In this document: positions 1 through 8,026 of the stretch, piece after piece | Position numbering within the stretch: position 1 is the stretch's first letter | How the letters are laid out: each line of letters starts with the position of its first letter | NCBI GenBank assembly: GCA_003354055.1 | Contig: PIVQ01000020.1 | Span: 1 to 29,898 of the forward strand | DNA from: Desulfobacteraceae bacterium | Lineage (GTDB): Bacteria; Desulfobacterota; Desulfobacteria; Desulfobacterales; Desulfobacteraceae | Direction of reading: 5' to 3' | Length of the DNA: 29,898 bases | Program-made: the position numbers and the translations under genes | The notes under the pieces: model-generated | Database searches by the model: none | Told to the model about the DNA's origin: nothing | Seen by the model: the letters and a program-made list of their open reading frames with translations, nothing else

Positions 1-272
1 GCAGTTGGATCGGGCTGGTTACTTTGTCGTGTTCCTGATATTTTAACGGCCTTATTGGAGACCTCGATGATCATATCTTCCCGCCGAACCCCGGCCATTT
101 CAGCCTGGATAATGATCTCCTCCCGGGTTTCGAATATATCCATCTGGGGTTTCCAGACCCGTTTTGAAAAACAGAACATGGGGTTAACCGATTGAAACAT
201 ATCCTCAAAAGACTTTTCTTCTTTGGCAGGTGTCTCAATATGATCCCCAAACCGAATTTCTATATGTTCCAT
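1..272 (-). CDS. Hsp20/alpha-crystallin small heat shock protein (5' part)
   Basis: This is the N-terminal 90 residues of a small heat shock protein that runs off the left edge of the window. It is an ATP-independent holdase chaperone of the cytosol. After a roughly 40-residue variable N-terminal arm, the start of the alpha-crystallin domain is recognisable: WKPQMDIFET, then EIIIQAEMAGVRREDMIIEV and KISGTR. This is the usual order of beta strands in bacterial Hsp20 (P.-.D..E....+...+.G+..+D+.+.V....+.+.G.R). The ATG at 270-272 is preceded on the minus strand by AGGAG with a 6-nt spacer, which supports this start. The upstream region carries phased 11-bp repeats and a possible short ORF. No CIRCE element was seen. 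The C-terminal part, including the IxI motif, lies outside the window. Confidence 0.85.
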   Translation of the reverse strand, partial: MEHIEIRFGDHIETPAKEEKSFEDMFQSVNPMFCFSKRVWKPQMDIFETREEIIIQAEMAGVRREDMIIEVSNKAVKISGTRQSNQPDPT

Positions 273-349
273 ATAATACTCCTGATGGCGCTCTCGCTGC
301 TGCTGCCTGCACGGCTACTTCGCCTGATGATGCTTTCGTTTAATCGATC

Positions 350-404
350 ATCAGACACCTATCAGACGCCTACTAAATGCTCATCCGACGCCCATCCGAT
401 GATC
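350..404. repeat. Phased 11-bp degenerate direct repeats upstream of hsp20
   Basis: Consecutive 11-mers start at 350, 361, 383 and 394: ATCAGACACCT, ATCAGACGCCT, ATCCGACGCCC, ATCCGATGATC. A diverged unit sits at 372. The first two are identical at 10 of 11 positions. Spacing of one helical turn, within the leader/promoter zone of the Hsp20 gene, would suit a regulator-binding array. It could equally be a decayed tandem repeat. Confidence 0.45.
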
Positions 405-418
405 CGGTAAAAATACCA

Positions 419-517
419 TCAGACCGGCAGCTTGTAAAGCGCAATAAAAGATTGCCCGTAAATTGAAACATTTACCACCACTTTGTGGTTATGCACAAAA
501 GCCCTTTGTAACACCAT
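419..517 (-). CDS. Possible 32-aa small ORF between kinase and hsp20
   Basis: A 32-codon ORF begins at an ATG at 515-517. A strong Shine-Dalgarno, AAAGGAGG, lies 8 nt upstream on the minus strand. It ends at TGA (419-421), which overlaps a further ATG. The product (MVLQRAFVHN...) resembles no family I know. It lies 52 nt downstream of the stop of the minus-strand kinase gene and is read in the same direction. Two short palindromes fill that gap (TGTCATT/AATGACA at 534-549 and GGCC/GGCC at 551-562). The support is the ribosome site only; it may be a leader peptide or chance. Confidence 0.25.
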   Translation of the reverse strand: MVLQRAFVHNHKVVVNVSIYGQSFIALYKLPV

Positions 518-568
518 TGGTAACGCCTCCTTTTGTCATTGAAATGACAGGGCCAAATGGCCAGCGTG

Positions 569-2143
569 TCAACCCGAAGGCCGGTCAAGAATCTCCCGAA
601 TGGCCCTAGAAAACTTATTCATTGAAAAGGGTTTCTGGATAAACCCGTGGCAACCCTGCTTGAGAAGGGCTTCCACCTCTTCGTCTACGGTGAATCCGGT
701 CGCGACAAGCATCTTGATGTCACCACCGATATTTCGAATTTGAGAAAAAGCCTGCTTCCCGTCCATGACGGGCATGATAAGATCCAATACCACCAGGGAG
801 ATTTCATCCTTGTACAATTTAAAAATTTCCACAGCTTCCAGACCGTTCCTGGCCAGAATCGGTTTGTACCCCAGTTTCTCCAGGAAATTTTTACCCACGT
901 TCAGGATCTCTTCTTCATCATCCACCAGAAGTATGGTTTCCGATCCCTTCGGCATCTGATCCAGGGAGGAAGACGCCAAATTTTCACTTGTCGGCAGGGA
1001 CTTAAGAGAGGCAGGCAACGATACTTTGAAGGTTGCCCCTTCCCCCTTTTGGCTCTCCACGGTGATAAACCCGCCGTGGTTCTTTACAATGCCAAATACG
1101 GTTGACAGCCCGAGCCCACGGCCTTTTTTATCTCCGGCTTCTTTGGTTGAAAAAAACGGATCAAAAATTTTCTTTTGCACCAGTTCATCCATACCGATTC
1201 CTGTATCCTGAATGGCGATTTCAACATAGGAACCAGGGTTAATTTCAAAATGGAAATCATGATCCTCGGCAATCTCAATGGCCCGGGTTTTAACGGTCAT
1301 GATACCGGCATCAATCATGGCCTGGGATGCATTGACCAGAAGGTTAAGAAAGACCTGCTCCAACTGAGAATGGTCCCCGTCCACAGACAGGGGAGAGGGG
1401 GCAAAGTTTTCCTCAACAATAATATCTTTTCGGGTGGGCTTGAAAATATGCAGGGCCATGGAAAGCACCTGGTTGATATCCAGGACCGAAATCTGATACT
1501 TTCCCCCTCTGGCAAACCCCAGCAGGCGGCTGGTCAGATCCGCAGCGGTTTCCACCAGCACTCCGATCTGCTGGATGTGGGTGTTCAGCCGTTCGGGATT
1601 TTCGGCATTGATACGCATCAAAGACAGATGTCCCTGAACCCCCATGAGCAAATTATTAAAATCGTGTGAAATGCCGCCGGCAAGGACACCGATAGCTTCC
1701 ATTTTCTGGGCCTGCTGGGCCTGGGTCTGAAGTGATTTGATATCTGTGATATCCGATACCATAACCAGCAGTCCCCGCTCCGAATCATCCTGATCCATAT
1801 GGGTTGCACGGATCCGGCAGTCAAAGGCCGTACCATCCTTTCTTGCAAACCTTGTATCGATTACAGCCCGGCCCCGGGTCTCGACACCTGCGGCCAGATA
1901 GTCGCCCACCCGCCGATATTCTTTCTGGGTGGGATAAAGAATGCGGGCATTTTTTCCGGTAAGGCTGTCCCTGTCATGGCCGGTCATGGTATAAAAGGTC
2001 GGATTGGCCCAGAGGAGGGTCCGATTCTTTGTGATACAAATGCCCACAGGGGACTGGGAGAGGATGGAGATCATATCCCTGGAAGACAGGGAAGAGGAAA
2101 TATCAACTTCACAAACCGTATTTTTATGATAGCCCTCTGTCAT
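569..2143 (-). CDS. PAS-domain hybrid sensor histidine kinase with C-terminal receiver
   Basis: Soluble 524-residue hybrid sensor kinase; no signal peptide or membrane segment is visible, so it senses a cytosolic cue. Domains in order: PAS/PAC (about 25-137), HisKA with the phospho-acceptor in GGISHDFNNLL (His160), HATPase_c (about 255-378) with N box NLLVNASQAM (Asn267/Asn271), G1 DTGIGMD (313-319) and G2 GRGLGLSTVFGIV (341-353), and a CheY-like receiver (about 403-520) with acidic pair Asp408/Asp409, phospho-acceptor Asp454 in VVLDLIMP and Lys504 in QKPF. The HisKA sequence places it in the HDFNN (HPK4-like) group. There is no DNA-binding output, so phosphoryl transfer to another protein is expected. 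The ATG at 2141-2143 follows a GGAGGAG ribosome site. It is divergent from lnt. The signal and target are unknown. Confidence 0.93.
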   Translation of the reverse strand: MTEGYHKNTVCEVDISSSLSSRDMISILSQSPVGICITKNRTLLWANPTFYTMTGHDRDSLTGKNARILYPTQKEYRRVGDYLAAGVETRGRAVIDTRFARKDGTAFDCRIRATHMDQDDSERGLLVMVSDITDIKSLQTQAQQAQKMEAIGVLAGGISHDFNNLLMGVQGHLSLMRINAENPERLNTHIQQIGVLVETAADLTSRLLGFARGGKYQISVLDINQVLSMALHIFKPTRKDIIVEENFAPSPLSVDGDHSQLEQVFLNLLVNASQAMIDAGIMTVKTRAIEIAEDHDFHFEINPGSYVEIAIQDTGIGMDELVQKKIFDPFFSTKEAGDKKGRGLGLSTVFGIVKNHGGFITVESQKGEGATFKVSLPASLKSLPTSENLASSSLDQMPKGSETILLVDDEEEILNVGKNFLEKLGYKPILARNGLEAVEIFKLYKDEISLVVLDLIMPVMDGKQAFSQIRNIGGDIKMLVATGFTVDEEVEALLKQGCHGFIQKPFSMNKFSRAIREILDRPSG

Positions 2144-2191
2144 AAAAAGTGACTGACTCCTCCTCCAAGAAAATTGACGAATGATTCAATT

Positions 2192-2218
2192 GTCTGCTAA
2201 GTATAGCAGACTTTTTTT
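2192..2218 (+). terminator. Intrinsic-terminator-like hairpin in the lnt leader
   Basis: A perfect 8-bp stem, GTCTGCTA/TAGCAGAC (2192-2199 with 2204-2211), has a 4-nt AGTA loop and is followed by seven T (2212-2218). On the plus strand this is a textbook rho-independent terminator, yet it lies only 18 nt before the lnt start codon and no plus-strand gene precedes it. It may attenuate lnt transcription, shield lnt from antisense read-through, or be left over from an earlier gene order. Confidence 0.65.
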
Positions 2219-2236
2219 ACTAAGGCCCGGAAAAAA

Positions 2237-3808
2237 ATGAACCTTCGACACCGTGTATCCATTCTCTTACCCTATTTTCCTGCATTAATCAGTGGGGTAA
2301 TGCTCACTGCTGCATTCCCGGATACCCACCTCTTTTTGCTTGCTTTTTTCGCGATTGTACCCCTTTGGGTATCCCTCGGATCCATGACACCGCGCCAGGC
2401 GTTTTATGCAGGCATGGCCACGGGAATGACTCATTACCTGACCCTGATCTACTGGCTTATTCCTACCCTGACAATTTACGGAAAAATCCATCTCCTGCCG
2501 GCCCTGGCCTGCCTGGTGCTGCTTTCTGCCTACCTGGCCCTGTATATTGGGGTCTTTGCCTTTTTAATAAAAAGACTGCCTGTACCACCCTGGCTTACCC
2601 CCATTTGGGGCGGCATCATCTGGGTTGGCCTGGAATTTATCCGGACCCATGCCCTCACAGGATTTCCCTGGGGCGTTCTCGGATATACTCAAGTTTCAAA
2701 TACTCTTCTGCTTCAGACAGCTGATCTGTTCGGGGTATTGGGGATCTCTTTCATCTTGCTGGTCTCCAACGGGGTATTGACCCGGGTGTGGGTGTTTTTC
2801 AGGTTGACGGCCAGTACCGAGACAGAGAAAAACAACTGGAAACACCATCCCGGTATTCCCCTTGCCTACGGCATTCTCCTGCTCTCAGTAGCACTTGGCT
2901 ACGGACATTTCCGACTAAAAACCGTTGACCAATGGATCACTGCCGCACCAAAGCCAAAAATATCCGTGATCCAGGGCAATATTGAGCAGGACAAAAAATG
3001 GGATAAGGCCTTTAAGGACTTCACAGTTGAGCAATACCGCCTCCTCTCTCTTACGGCCAAATCTTCCGATCTTATCATCTGGCCGGAGACAGCCCTTCCT
3101 TTTTATTACGGCAGGGATGCGGTATACTCCAGCCGTGTGGATGCACTGGTACGGGAGATAAAATCCCATTTTCTTATCGGCAGTCCTGCGGCAGATATCG
3201 GAGATGAAATAATCCGGTACTACAATCGGGCATATATGCTCAATCCCATGGCAATGGTGACGTCAACCTATGACAAAACCCATCTGGTACCGTTCGGTGA
3301 ATATGTCCCACTTCAGGATCTGCTCTGGTTTATAGAAAAACTGACGGCTGAGGCAGGTAATTTTTCAAAGGGAAAAACCCGTGGAGTTCCCCTGGAATTT
3401 GACACGCATAAAACCGGAGTGCTCATCTGCTTTGAAATTCTTTTTCCTGGTATTGCCCGAACCTTTGTTGCCAATGGTGCCGACATCCTGACCACCATCA
3501 CCAACGACGCCTGGTTCGGCAGAACCTCTGCCCCGGCCCAGCACTTTGCCATTGCCGTGCTCAGGGCTGTAGAAAACAGAAGATCTGTTGTCAGGGCTGC
3601 CAATACAGGCATATCAGGATTTATCGATCCTACCGGCAGGGTATTGTCCCAAACCTCCCTGTTTGAGACCGCAGCCCTGTCCCAAACCGTGCCGGCCCTG
3701 ACCCAAACCACATTTTATACCCGGCAGGGCGATCTGATCGGGATGGTGGCCCTGGTTGCAATAGCGTTAAGTTTTATGGTAAAAGGTATAAGGATTAAAA
3801 AATATTAG
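2237..3808 (+). CDS. lnt: Apolipoprotein N-acyltransferase
   Basis: Inner-membrane enzyme that transfers an acyl chain from phospholipid to the N-terminal cysteine of diacylglyceryl apolipoproteins, the last step of lipoprotein maturation. At 523 residues it has the usual length. The N-terminal half holds several hydrophobic segments (about residues 8-30, 32-46, 62-80, 86-112, 122-135, 160-190, 208-224). The C-terminal half is a periplasmic nitrilase-like domain with the catalytic triad Glu284 (WPETALP), Lys347 (YDKTHLVPFGEYVP) and Cys398 (LICFE), followed by NDAWFG (423-428) and a final hydrophobic helix (about 498-515). The stop is 12 nt before prfB, implying an operon. Its activity fits the many lipoproteins encoded at 10.8-14.4 kb. 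A terminator-like hairpin in the leader is odd. Confidence 0.96.
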   Translation: MNLRHRVSILLPYFPALISGVMLTAAFPDTHLFLLAFFAIVPLWVSLGSMTPRQAFYAGMATGMTHYLTLIYWLIPTLTIYGKIHLLPALACLVLLSAYLALYIGVFAFLIKRLPVPPWLTPIWGGIIWVGLEFIRTHALTGFPWGVLGYTQVSNTLLLQTADLFGVLGISFILLVSNGVLTRVWVFFRLTASTETEKNNWKHHPGIPLAYGILLLSVALGYGHFRLKTVDQWITAAPKPKISVIQGNIEQDKKWDKAFKDFTVEQYRLLSLTAKSSDLIIWPETALPFYYGRDAVYSSRVDALVREIKSHFLIGSPAADIGDEIIRYYNRAYMLNPMAMVTSTYDKTHLVPFGEYVPLQDLLWFIEKLTAEAGNFSKGKTRGVPLEFDTHKTGVLICFEILFPGIARTFVANGADILTTITNDAWFGRTSAPAQHFAIAVLRAVENRRSVVRAANTGISGFIDPTGRVLSQTSLFETAALSQTVPALTQTTFYTRQGDLIGMVALVAIALSFMVKGIRIKKY

Positions 3809-3820
3809 GAGAAACTGACA

Positions 3821-4919
3821 ATGAGTGTAGAATTAAAACAGATTATTTCATCCGTCACTGCCAAAGCCAACCAGCTCAAGGAGTATCTTTGACCTTCCTG
3901 TCAAAGAAAGACGTCTTCGCGAACTAGAACTGCTCATTGCCAGAGAAGATTTCTGGAACGATTCCGACAACGCCACCCGCCTTCTAAAAGAACGCACCAC
4001 CATCGCAGACCTCATCGAGACCTGCGACTCCATATTCAGTGAAATAGAAGATGCGGAAGTGCTTCTTGAACTTGCCAGAGAAGAGTCTGACAAGGAGAGT
4101 GAACTCGAAGCCGCCGGTATGCTGGCCAGCCTTGAGAAAAAAGTAAAAAAATTCTCCATTGAAGTCACCCTTGACGGGGAAGATGATGCCAGAGATGCCA
4201 TTGTTTCCATCAATGCAGGGGCCGGTGGCACAGATTCCCAGGACTGGGCGGAAATACTCTTCAGGATGTATACCCGGTGGATTGCTAAAAAAGGATATAA
4301 ATGCCAGATCATCGATTACCAGGATGGAGATGAGGCAGGCATGAAAGGGGCCACCCTTCATGTAAGCGGGACCAATTGCTTTGGATTCATGAAAGTAGAG
4401 TCCGGGGTCCACCGCCTGGTAAGAATATCCCCGTTTAATGCCAATGGAAAACGCCATACCTCTTTTGCCTCGGTTTTTGTTTATCCCGAGATCAAAGATG
4501 AAATAAATATTGAAATTGATGAAGGGGATCTGCGTATAGACGTATACCGGGCCAGCGGTGCCGGCGGCCAGCATGTCAACAAAACCAGCTCTGCCGTCCG
4601 CATCACCCATCAGCCCTCAGGGGTGGTGGTCCAATGCCAGCAGGAGCCTTCCCAGCACCGGAATAAAGAGATTGCCATGAAGGTATTAAAATCCCGTCTT
4701 TACCAGCTTGAAAAGGAAAAGCAGGATAAAAAGATGCAGAACCTCCACGACGGCAAAGACGACATTGCCTGGGGCAGCCAGATTCGCTCCTATGTCCTCC
4801 ATCCCTACCGTATGGTCAAGGACCACAGAACCGATCATGAAATCGGTGATGTAGACCGGGTACTCAACGGTGACCTGGATCCCTTTATCGAAGGGGTGTT
4901 GCTGTCCGGGTCAAAATAA
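3821..4919 (+). CDS. prfB: Peptide chain release factor 2 (programmed +1 frameshift)
   Basis: RF2 recognises UGA and UAA stop codons and triggers peptidyl-tRNA hydrolysis in the ribosome. The gene is read in two frames: ATG at 3821 after AGGAGA, 23 codons, then an in-frame TGA at 3890-3892, then the +1 frame from 3891 to 4919. The junction carries the classical recoding signal: an internal Shine-Dalgarno AAGGAG, the slippery codon CTT, and TGA followed by C. The joined product is 365 residues, the same length as E. coli RF2. The stop-codon-recognition tripeptide SPF (in RISPFNANGKRHTSF) and the catalytic GGQ loop (SGAGGQHVNKT) are both present. It lies between lnt and an HD-domain gene, probably co-transcribed. 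Frameshifting gives autoregulation: low RF2 slows reading of the TGA and favours full-length product. Confidence 0.97.
3878..3893 (+). promoter_or_regulatory. prfB programmed +1 frameshift element
   Basis: Sequence AAGGAGTATCTTTGAC. The SD-like AAGGAG lies three nucleotides upstream of the slippery CTT codon (3887-3889), which is followed directly by the in-frame TGA (3890-3892) and a C. The layout matches the E. coli prfB recoding site. The reading frame resumes at GAC (3891). Confidence 0.95.
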
Positions 4920-4930
4920 GCAGGTAAATA

Positions 4931-5482
4931 ATGAATCCTCTATCTGTCATTGAAAAATATTATGACAAGGGGTCTTCCCTTTACGCTCTTTTAGTGGATC
5001 ACAGCCAAGATGTGGCCGATAAAAGCCTTGAGATTGCCGCAACTCTCCCGCATCTGAACCCGGACCTGGATTTTATTGAAAAGGCTGCCATGCTCCACGA
5101 CATCGGGATTTTTAAAACCCGGGCACCATCCATCGGATGTAAGGGAGAGTCCCCCTATATCTGCCACGGCTTTCTCGGCCGGGAAATACTGGAAAATGAA
5201 GGGCTGGCCGAAGCATACGGGCTTGTGGCGGAACGCCATACCGGCGCCGGCATTACCCTGGAAAACATCATAGAGGCAGACCTTCCCCTGCCCCAGCGGG
5301 ACATGGTTCCCGTCACCCTGGAAGAAAAGATCATCTGCTGTGCAGACAAGTTCTTTTCAAAAGCTACGAAAAACAGGGATAAGATCATGACCCGGGACCG
5401 AATCATCAAAGAGCTGCACAATATCAACCCCGGCCATGCCCTGCGTTTCAGCGCCTGGGCCGAGGAGTTCAAACTGAAATAA
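4931..5482 (+). CDS. HD-domain metal-dependent phosphohydrolase
   Basis: Small 183-residue cytosolic protein of the HD superfamily, whose members hydrolyse phosphate esters or nucleotides using one or two metal ions. The metal ligands can be traced in order: His24 (LLVDHSQDVA), the His56-Asp57 doublet in AAMLHDIGIFKT, His79 (YICHGFLGRE), His103 (AERHTG) and Asp139 (CADKFFS). This resembles the uncharacterised HDIG-type proteins of about 180 residues. The substrate is unknown. The ATG is 11 nt after the prfB stop, so it is probably the last gene of the lnt-prfB transcript. It ends just before a long hairpin. Confidence 0.85.
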   Translation: MNPLSVIEKYYDKGSSLYALLVDHSQDVADKSLEIAATLPHLNPDLDFIEKAAMLHDIGIFKTRAPSIGCKGESPYICHGFLGREILENEGLAEAYGLVAERHTGAGITLENIIEADLPLPQRDMVPVTLEEKIICCADKFFSKATKNRDKIMTRDRIIKELHNINPGHALRFSAWAEEFKLK

Positions 5483-5518
5483 AAAAATCGGCAGGTCATA
5501 TGTCATGACCTGCCGATT
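5481..5518 (-). terminator. Long hairpin terminator between convergent genes
   Basis: A perfect 14-bp stem (5486-5499 with 5505-5518, arm AATCGGCAGGTCAT) has a 5-nt loop. The A-run at 5481-5487 becomes a U-run after the stem on the minus strand, so it is a strong rho-independent terminator for the porin gene. It may also end the lnt-prfB-HD transcript, though the plus-strand side lacks a clear T-run. Confidence 0.85.
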
Positions 5519-5558
5519 CTGATATTACGCGATTCTGAGTCCTGCAGTTAAGCGGCTC

Positions 5559-6605
5559 TTAAAAGTTAATTTGCCACTTGATTCCGGCATATACCGTATC
5601 TGCTTCTGCAGTACCTGTATTTGTATTGTCTTCATCCTTATCTACCCTACCGATTTCAGGCACAATGAAGACACCTGGGGCCAAGGTGACTGTGGACTGC
5701 AGATAATAGGCAACCGTATCATCCTCGACAAAACTTGCATCATCCACCTCAGCTGCCACATATCCGTATCCTGCCTCAAAGGAAAAGGTGGGGTTCATCT
5801 TGTATCCGGCAGCAATCATAAAACCGTATGCATCATTGTCCTTTAGGGAACTGCCGACAATCGCAGGATCTCCGTTTGGATCGATGTTATAATTATAGGG
5901 TTTCACATTCTGTCCCACCCAGAAGTCACCGCCGATATAGAAGGCGCCGGACTGGAGCTGACCGCCCAGTGCCAGGATGTAGGTGGTGACATCATGTTCC
6001 TGTGAAGCTGACGTATCTGTGAGATCATAGGTTTGCACACCACCGGCCATGCTGACATAACCACTGTCAAAGCTTAGCTTGTAACTGGCTTCGACTTTGG
6101 GCAGCCTCACCTCAGTGGTATCTGCGGCAACGCCCAGATTACTTACATCCGGTTCAATAACTGCAATCTTGAAATTCCCGAAGGTCAACTGAAGCATGGC
6201 CTGCCGCAACGCATCCACACCGCCGTAAGGATCCATACCGCTGTCAGAACCGTAGACCTGGTTACTAAAAGAAAGATTCAATGGGGAATCGGTGTGGCCC
6301 ACCAATAATTTCCCGGCACCGAACGTCCACTCCCCGTATAGATGACGGACATTGGCATTGCCGCCGCTGGCACCGTATTCAAACCTACCGATCAACTCGT
6401 CACTAACCTTAACGTTGGCACCGATGCGAGAGTTCCCCTGAAGACTCTGGGAGAAATTTTTAGTGGTTGTTCCGCCGGTTTCCACATCTTCATAAAAGGT
6501 CGAAACCCTGGCATTCCCGTAAAAACTCCAGTCTGCAGCAAAACCCGTTGCACTGAAACAGATTGTTATCAGGGCAATTCCACCCATTATTAACCATTTT
6601 TTCAT
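5559..6605 (-). CDS. Outer-membrane beta-barrel porin
   Basis: 348-residue exported protein with a clear signal peptide (MKKW, hydrophobic stretch 5-19, cleavage near Ala23/Ala24 in TGFAADWS). The mature part starts with WSFYGNARVSTFYED and continues in alternating strand/turn pattern: RIGANVKVSDELIGRFEYG, LYGEWTFGAGKLLVGHTDSP, FSFEAGYGYVAAEV, FIVPEIGRVDKDEDN. It ends in IKWQINF, with the C-terminal phenylalanine typical of BAM substrates. This suits a general trimeric porin of the Gram-negative type found in sulfate reducers; the specificity cannot be told. AAGGAGG precedes the ATG. It is a single gene, transcribed toward the HD gene and closed by the shared hairpin. Confidence 0.85.
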   Translation of the reverse strand: MKKWLIMGGIALITICFSATGFAADWSFYGNARVSTFYEDVETGGTTTKNFSQSLQGNSRIGANVKVSDELIGRFEYGASGGNANVRHLYGEWTFGAGKLLVGHTDSPLNLSFSNQVYGSDSGMDPYGGVDALRQAMLQLTFGNFKIAVIEPDVSNLGVAADTTEVRLPKVEASYKLSFDSGYVSMAGGVQTYDLTDTSASQEHDVTTYILALGGQLQSGAFYIGGDFWVGQNVKPYNYNIDPNGDPAIVGSSLKDNDAYGFMIAAGYKMNPTFSFEAGYGYVAAEVDDASFVEDDTVAYYLQSTVTLAPGVFIVPEIGRVDKDEDNTNTGTAEADTVYAGIKWQINF

Positions 6606-6803
6606 CTTTCCTCCTTATATATCTGAATCTTATCTGCGTTTATTTTTGCGAATTCCCCGGATCGTATCCTTTTATTCACGTGCCGGGGAGGCGGGAAATT
6701 AAATCTTTACACTTAATAAGCCATACCACAAAAACACCAAAAGGTCAGCACAAAATCTCACCGCGTTCCATTGCCTTTGCCCTATTTCCTTTTTTCTCTG
6801 TCC

Positions 6804-6832
6804 TTGAATAATCATAGCGGTATTGTTATTGT
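6804..6832 (+). promoter_or_regulatory. Candidate sigma-70 promoter of the alcohol dehydrogenase gene
   Basis: TTGAAT (6804-6809), 17-nt spacer, TATTGT (6827-6832). It lies 30 nt before the ATG of the alcohol dehydrogenase gene in the 257-bp gap after the divergent porin. Judged from consensus only. Confidence 0.4.
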
Positions 6833-6862
6833 ATTTGTAAACGTCACCCAAGGGGGTAACTC

Positions 6863-8026
6863 ATGGCGCTATCCATAGAGAACCTGAGGAAATTCGTCGC
6901 TCCGGAGATCATTTTCGGTAATGGTTCACGATTTTTAACCGGAGAGTATTGTAAAAAATTCTATATTCAGAATCCAATGATCGTCACGGATCAGGGGGTG
7001 ATTGATGCGGGCTGGGCAGATCAGGTGGAACAAAGCCTTTTGGAGCAGGGGATCACCCCTGTGATCTTTTCAAAGGTCACGCCCAACCCCAGGGACCACG
7101 AAGTCATGGCCGGGGCGGAGCAATACTTGACAGCAGGCTGTGATGCTATCGTTGCCGTGGGCGGCGGTTCTCCCATGGATTGTGCCAAGGGCATCGGAAT
7201 TGTGGCCTCAAACAGCGGGAATATCCTGGAATATGAAGGGGTGGACCAGATTGGCGCCCCCCTGCCGCCTATGATATTCATTCCCACAACCGCAGGTACG
7301 TCGGCAGATGTCTCCCAGTTCTGCATTATCAATAACACCGAAGAACGGGTAAAAATCGCCATTATCAGTAAAATCGTCATTCCGGATATCGCCCTCATTG
7401 ATCCGGAAACAACGGTGACCATGGATCCCTATCTCACGGCCTGTACAGGAATGGATGCCATGGCCCATGCCATTGAAGCATTTGTGTCCACCGCCAGCTC
7501 CAAGATCACGGATGTCCATGCATTGGAGGCCATGCGCCTGCTCACCGCCTATCTTCCCCAAATTACCACGTCTCCCAACGATATGGAGCTTCGAGAGAAC
7601 ATCATGCTGGCCAGCATGGAGGCGGGCCTGGCCTTTTCCAATGCCGTGCTCGGCGCGGTCCATGCCATGGCCCACAGCCTGGGCGGCCTTCTGGATCTGC
7701 CCCATGGGGAATGCAACTCCCTGCTTCTGGAGCATGTGGTGAATTTCAACTATGATACGGTTCCGGAAAGATTCAAACCCATTGCCAAGGCACTTGGACT
7801 GGACGACCGGGGCATGACCCAAAGGCAGATTAAAACGGCCCTGTTTGAAAAGATCCGGAACCTGAGGTACCATTTGGGGATTTCCAAAAGCCTCGGCCAG
7901 GTCAATGTAAAACCACAGGATATTCCCCATCTCTCTGAAAAGGCATTGAACGATGCCTGCCTTATGACCAACCCCAGATCGGCAAATAAAAGAGACCTCC
8001 AGGTAATCTATGAAGACGCCCTCTGA
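6863..8026 (+). CDS. Iron-containing (class III) alcohol dehydrogenase
   Basis: 387-residue NAD(P)-dependent dehydrogenase of the group III Fe-ADH family, interconverting alcohols and aldehydes in the cytosol. The N-terminal dinucleotide-binding domain has GGGSPMD (100-106) and PTTAGTSAD (141-149). The C-terminal metal site has the four expected ligands: Asp198 and His202 (TGMDAMAHAIEAF), His267 (GAVHAMAHSLGG) and His281 (LPHGECNSLL). The length is normal for the family. The ATG at 6863 follows AAGGGGG. Its last 17 nt overlap the start of the downstream hybrid kinase gene, so the two are co-transcribed and perhaps translationally coupled. The substrate is not deducible; ethanol or another short alcohol is plausible in a sulfate reducer. 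Confidence 0.95.
   Translation: MALSIENLRKFVAPEIIFGNGSRFLTGEYCKKFYIQNPMIVTDQGVIDAGWADQVEQSLLEQGITPVIFSKVTPNPRDHEVMAGAEQYLTAGCDAIVAVGGGSPMDCAKGIGIVASNSGNILEYEGVDQIGAPLPPMIFIPTTAGTSADVSQFCIINNTEERVKIAIISKIVIPDIALIDPETTVTMDPYLTACTGMDAMAHAIEAFVSTASSKITDVHALEAMRLLTAYLPQITTSPNDMELRENIMLASMEAGLAFSNAVLGAVHAMAHSLGGLLDLPHGECNSLLLEHVVNFNYDTVPERFKPIAKALGLDDRGMTQRQIKTALFEKIRNLRYHLGISKSLGQVNVKPQDIPHLSEKALNDACLMTNPRSANKRDLQVIYEDAL

Noticed and set aside
192..410. Plus-strand 72-codon ORF
   Set aside because: It lies antisense to the Hsp20 start and its upstream repeats; the minus-strand reading has the family match.
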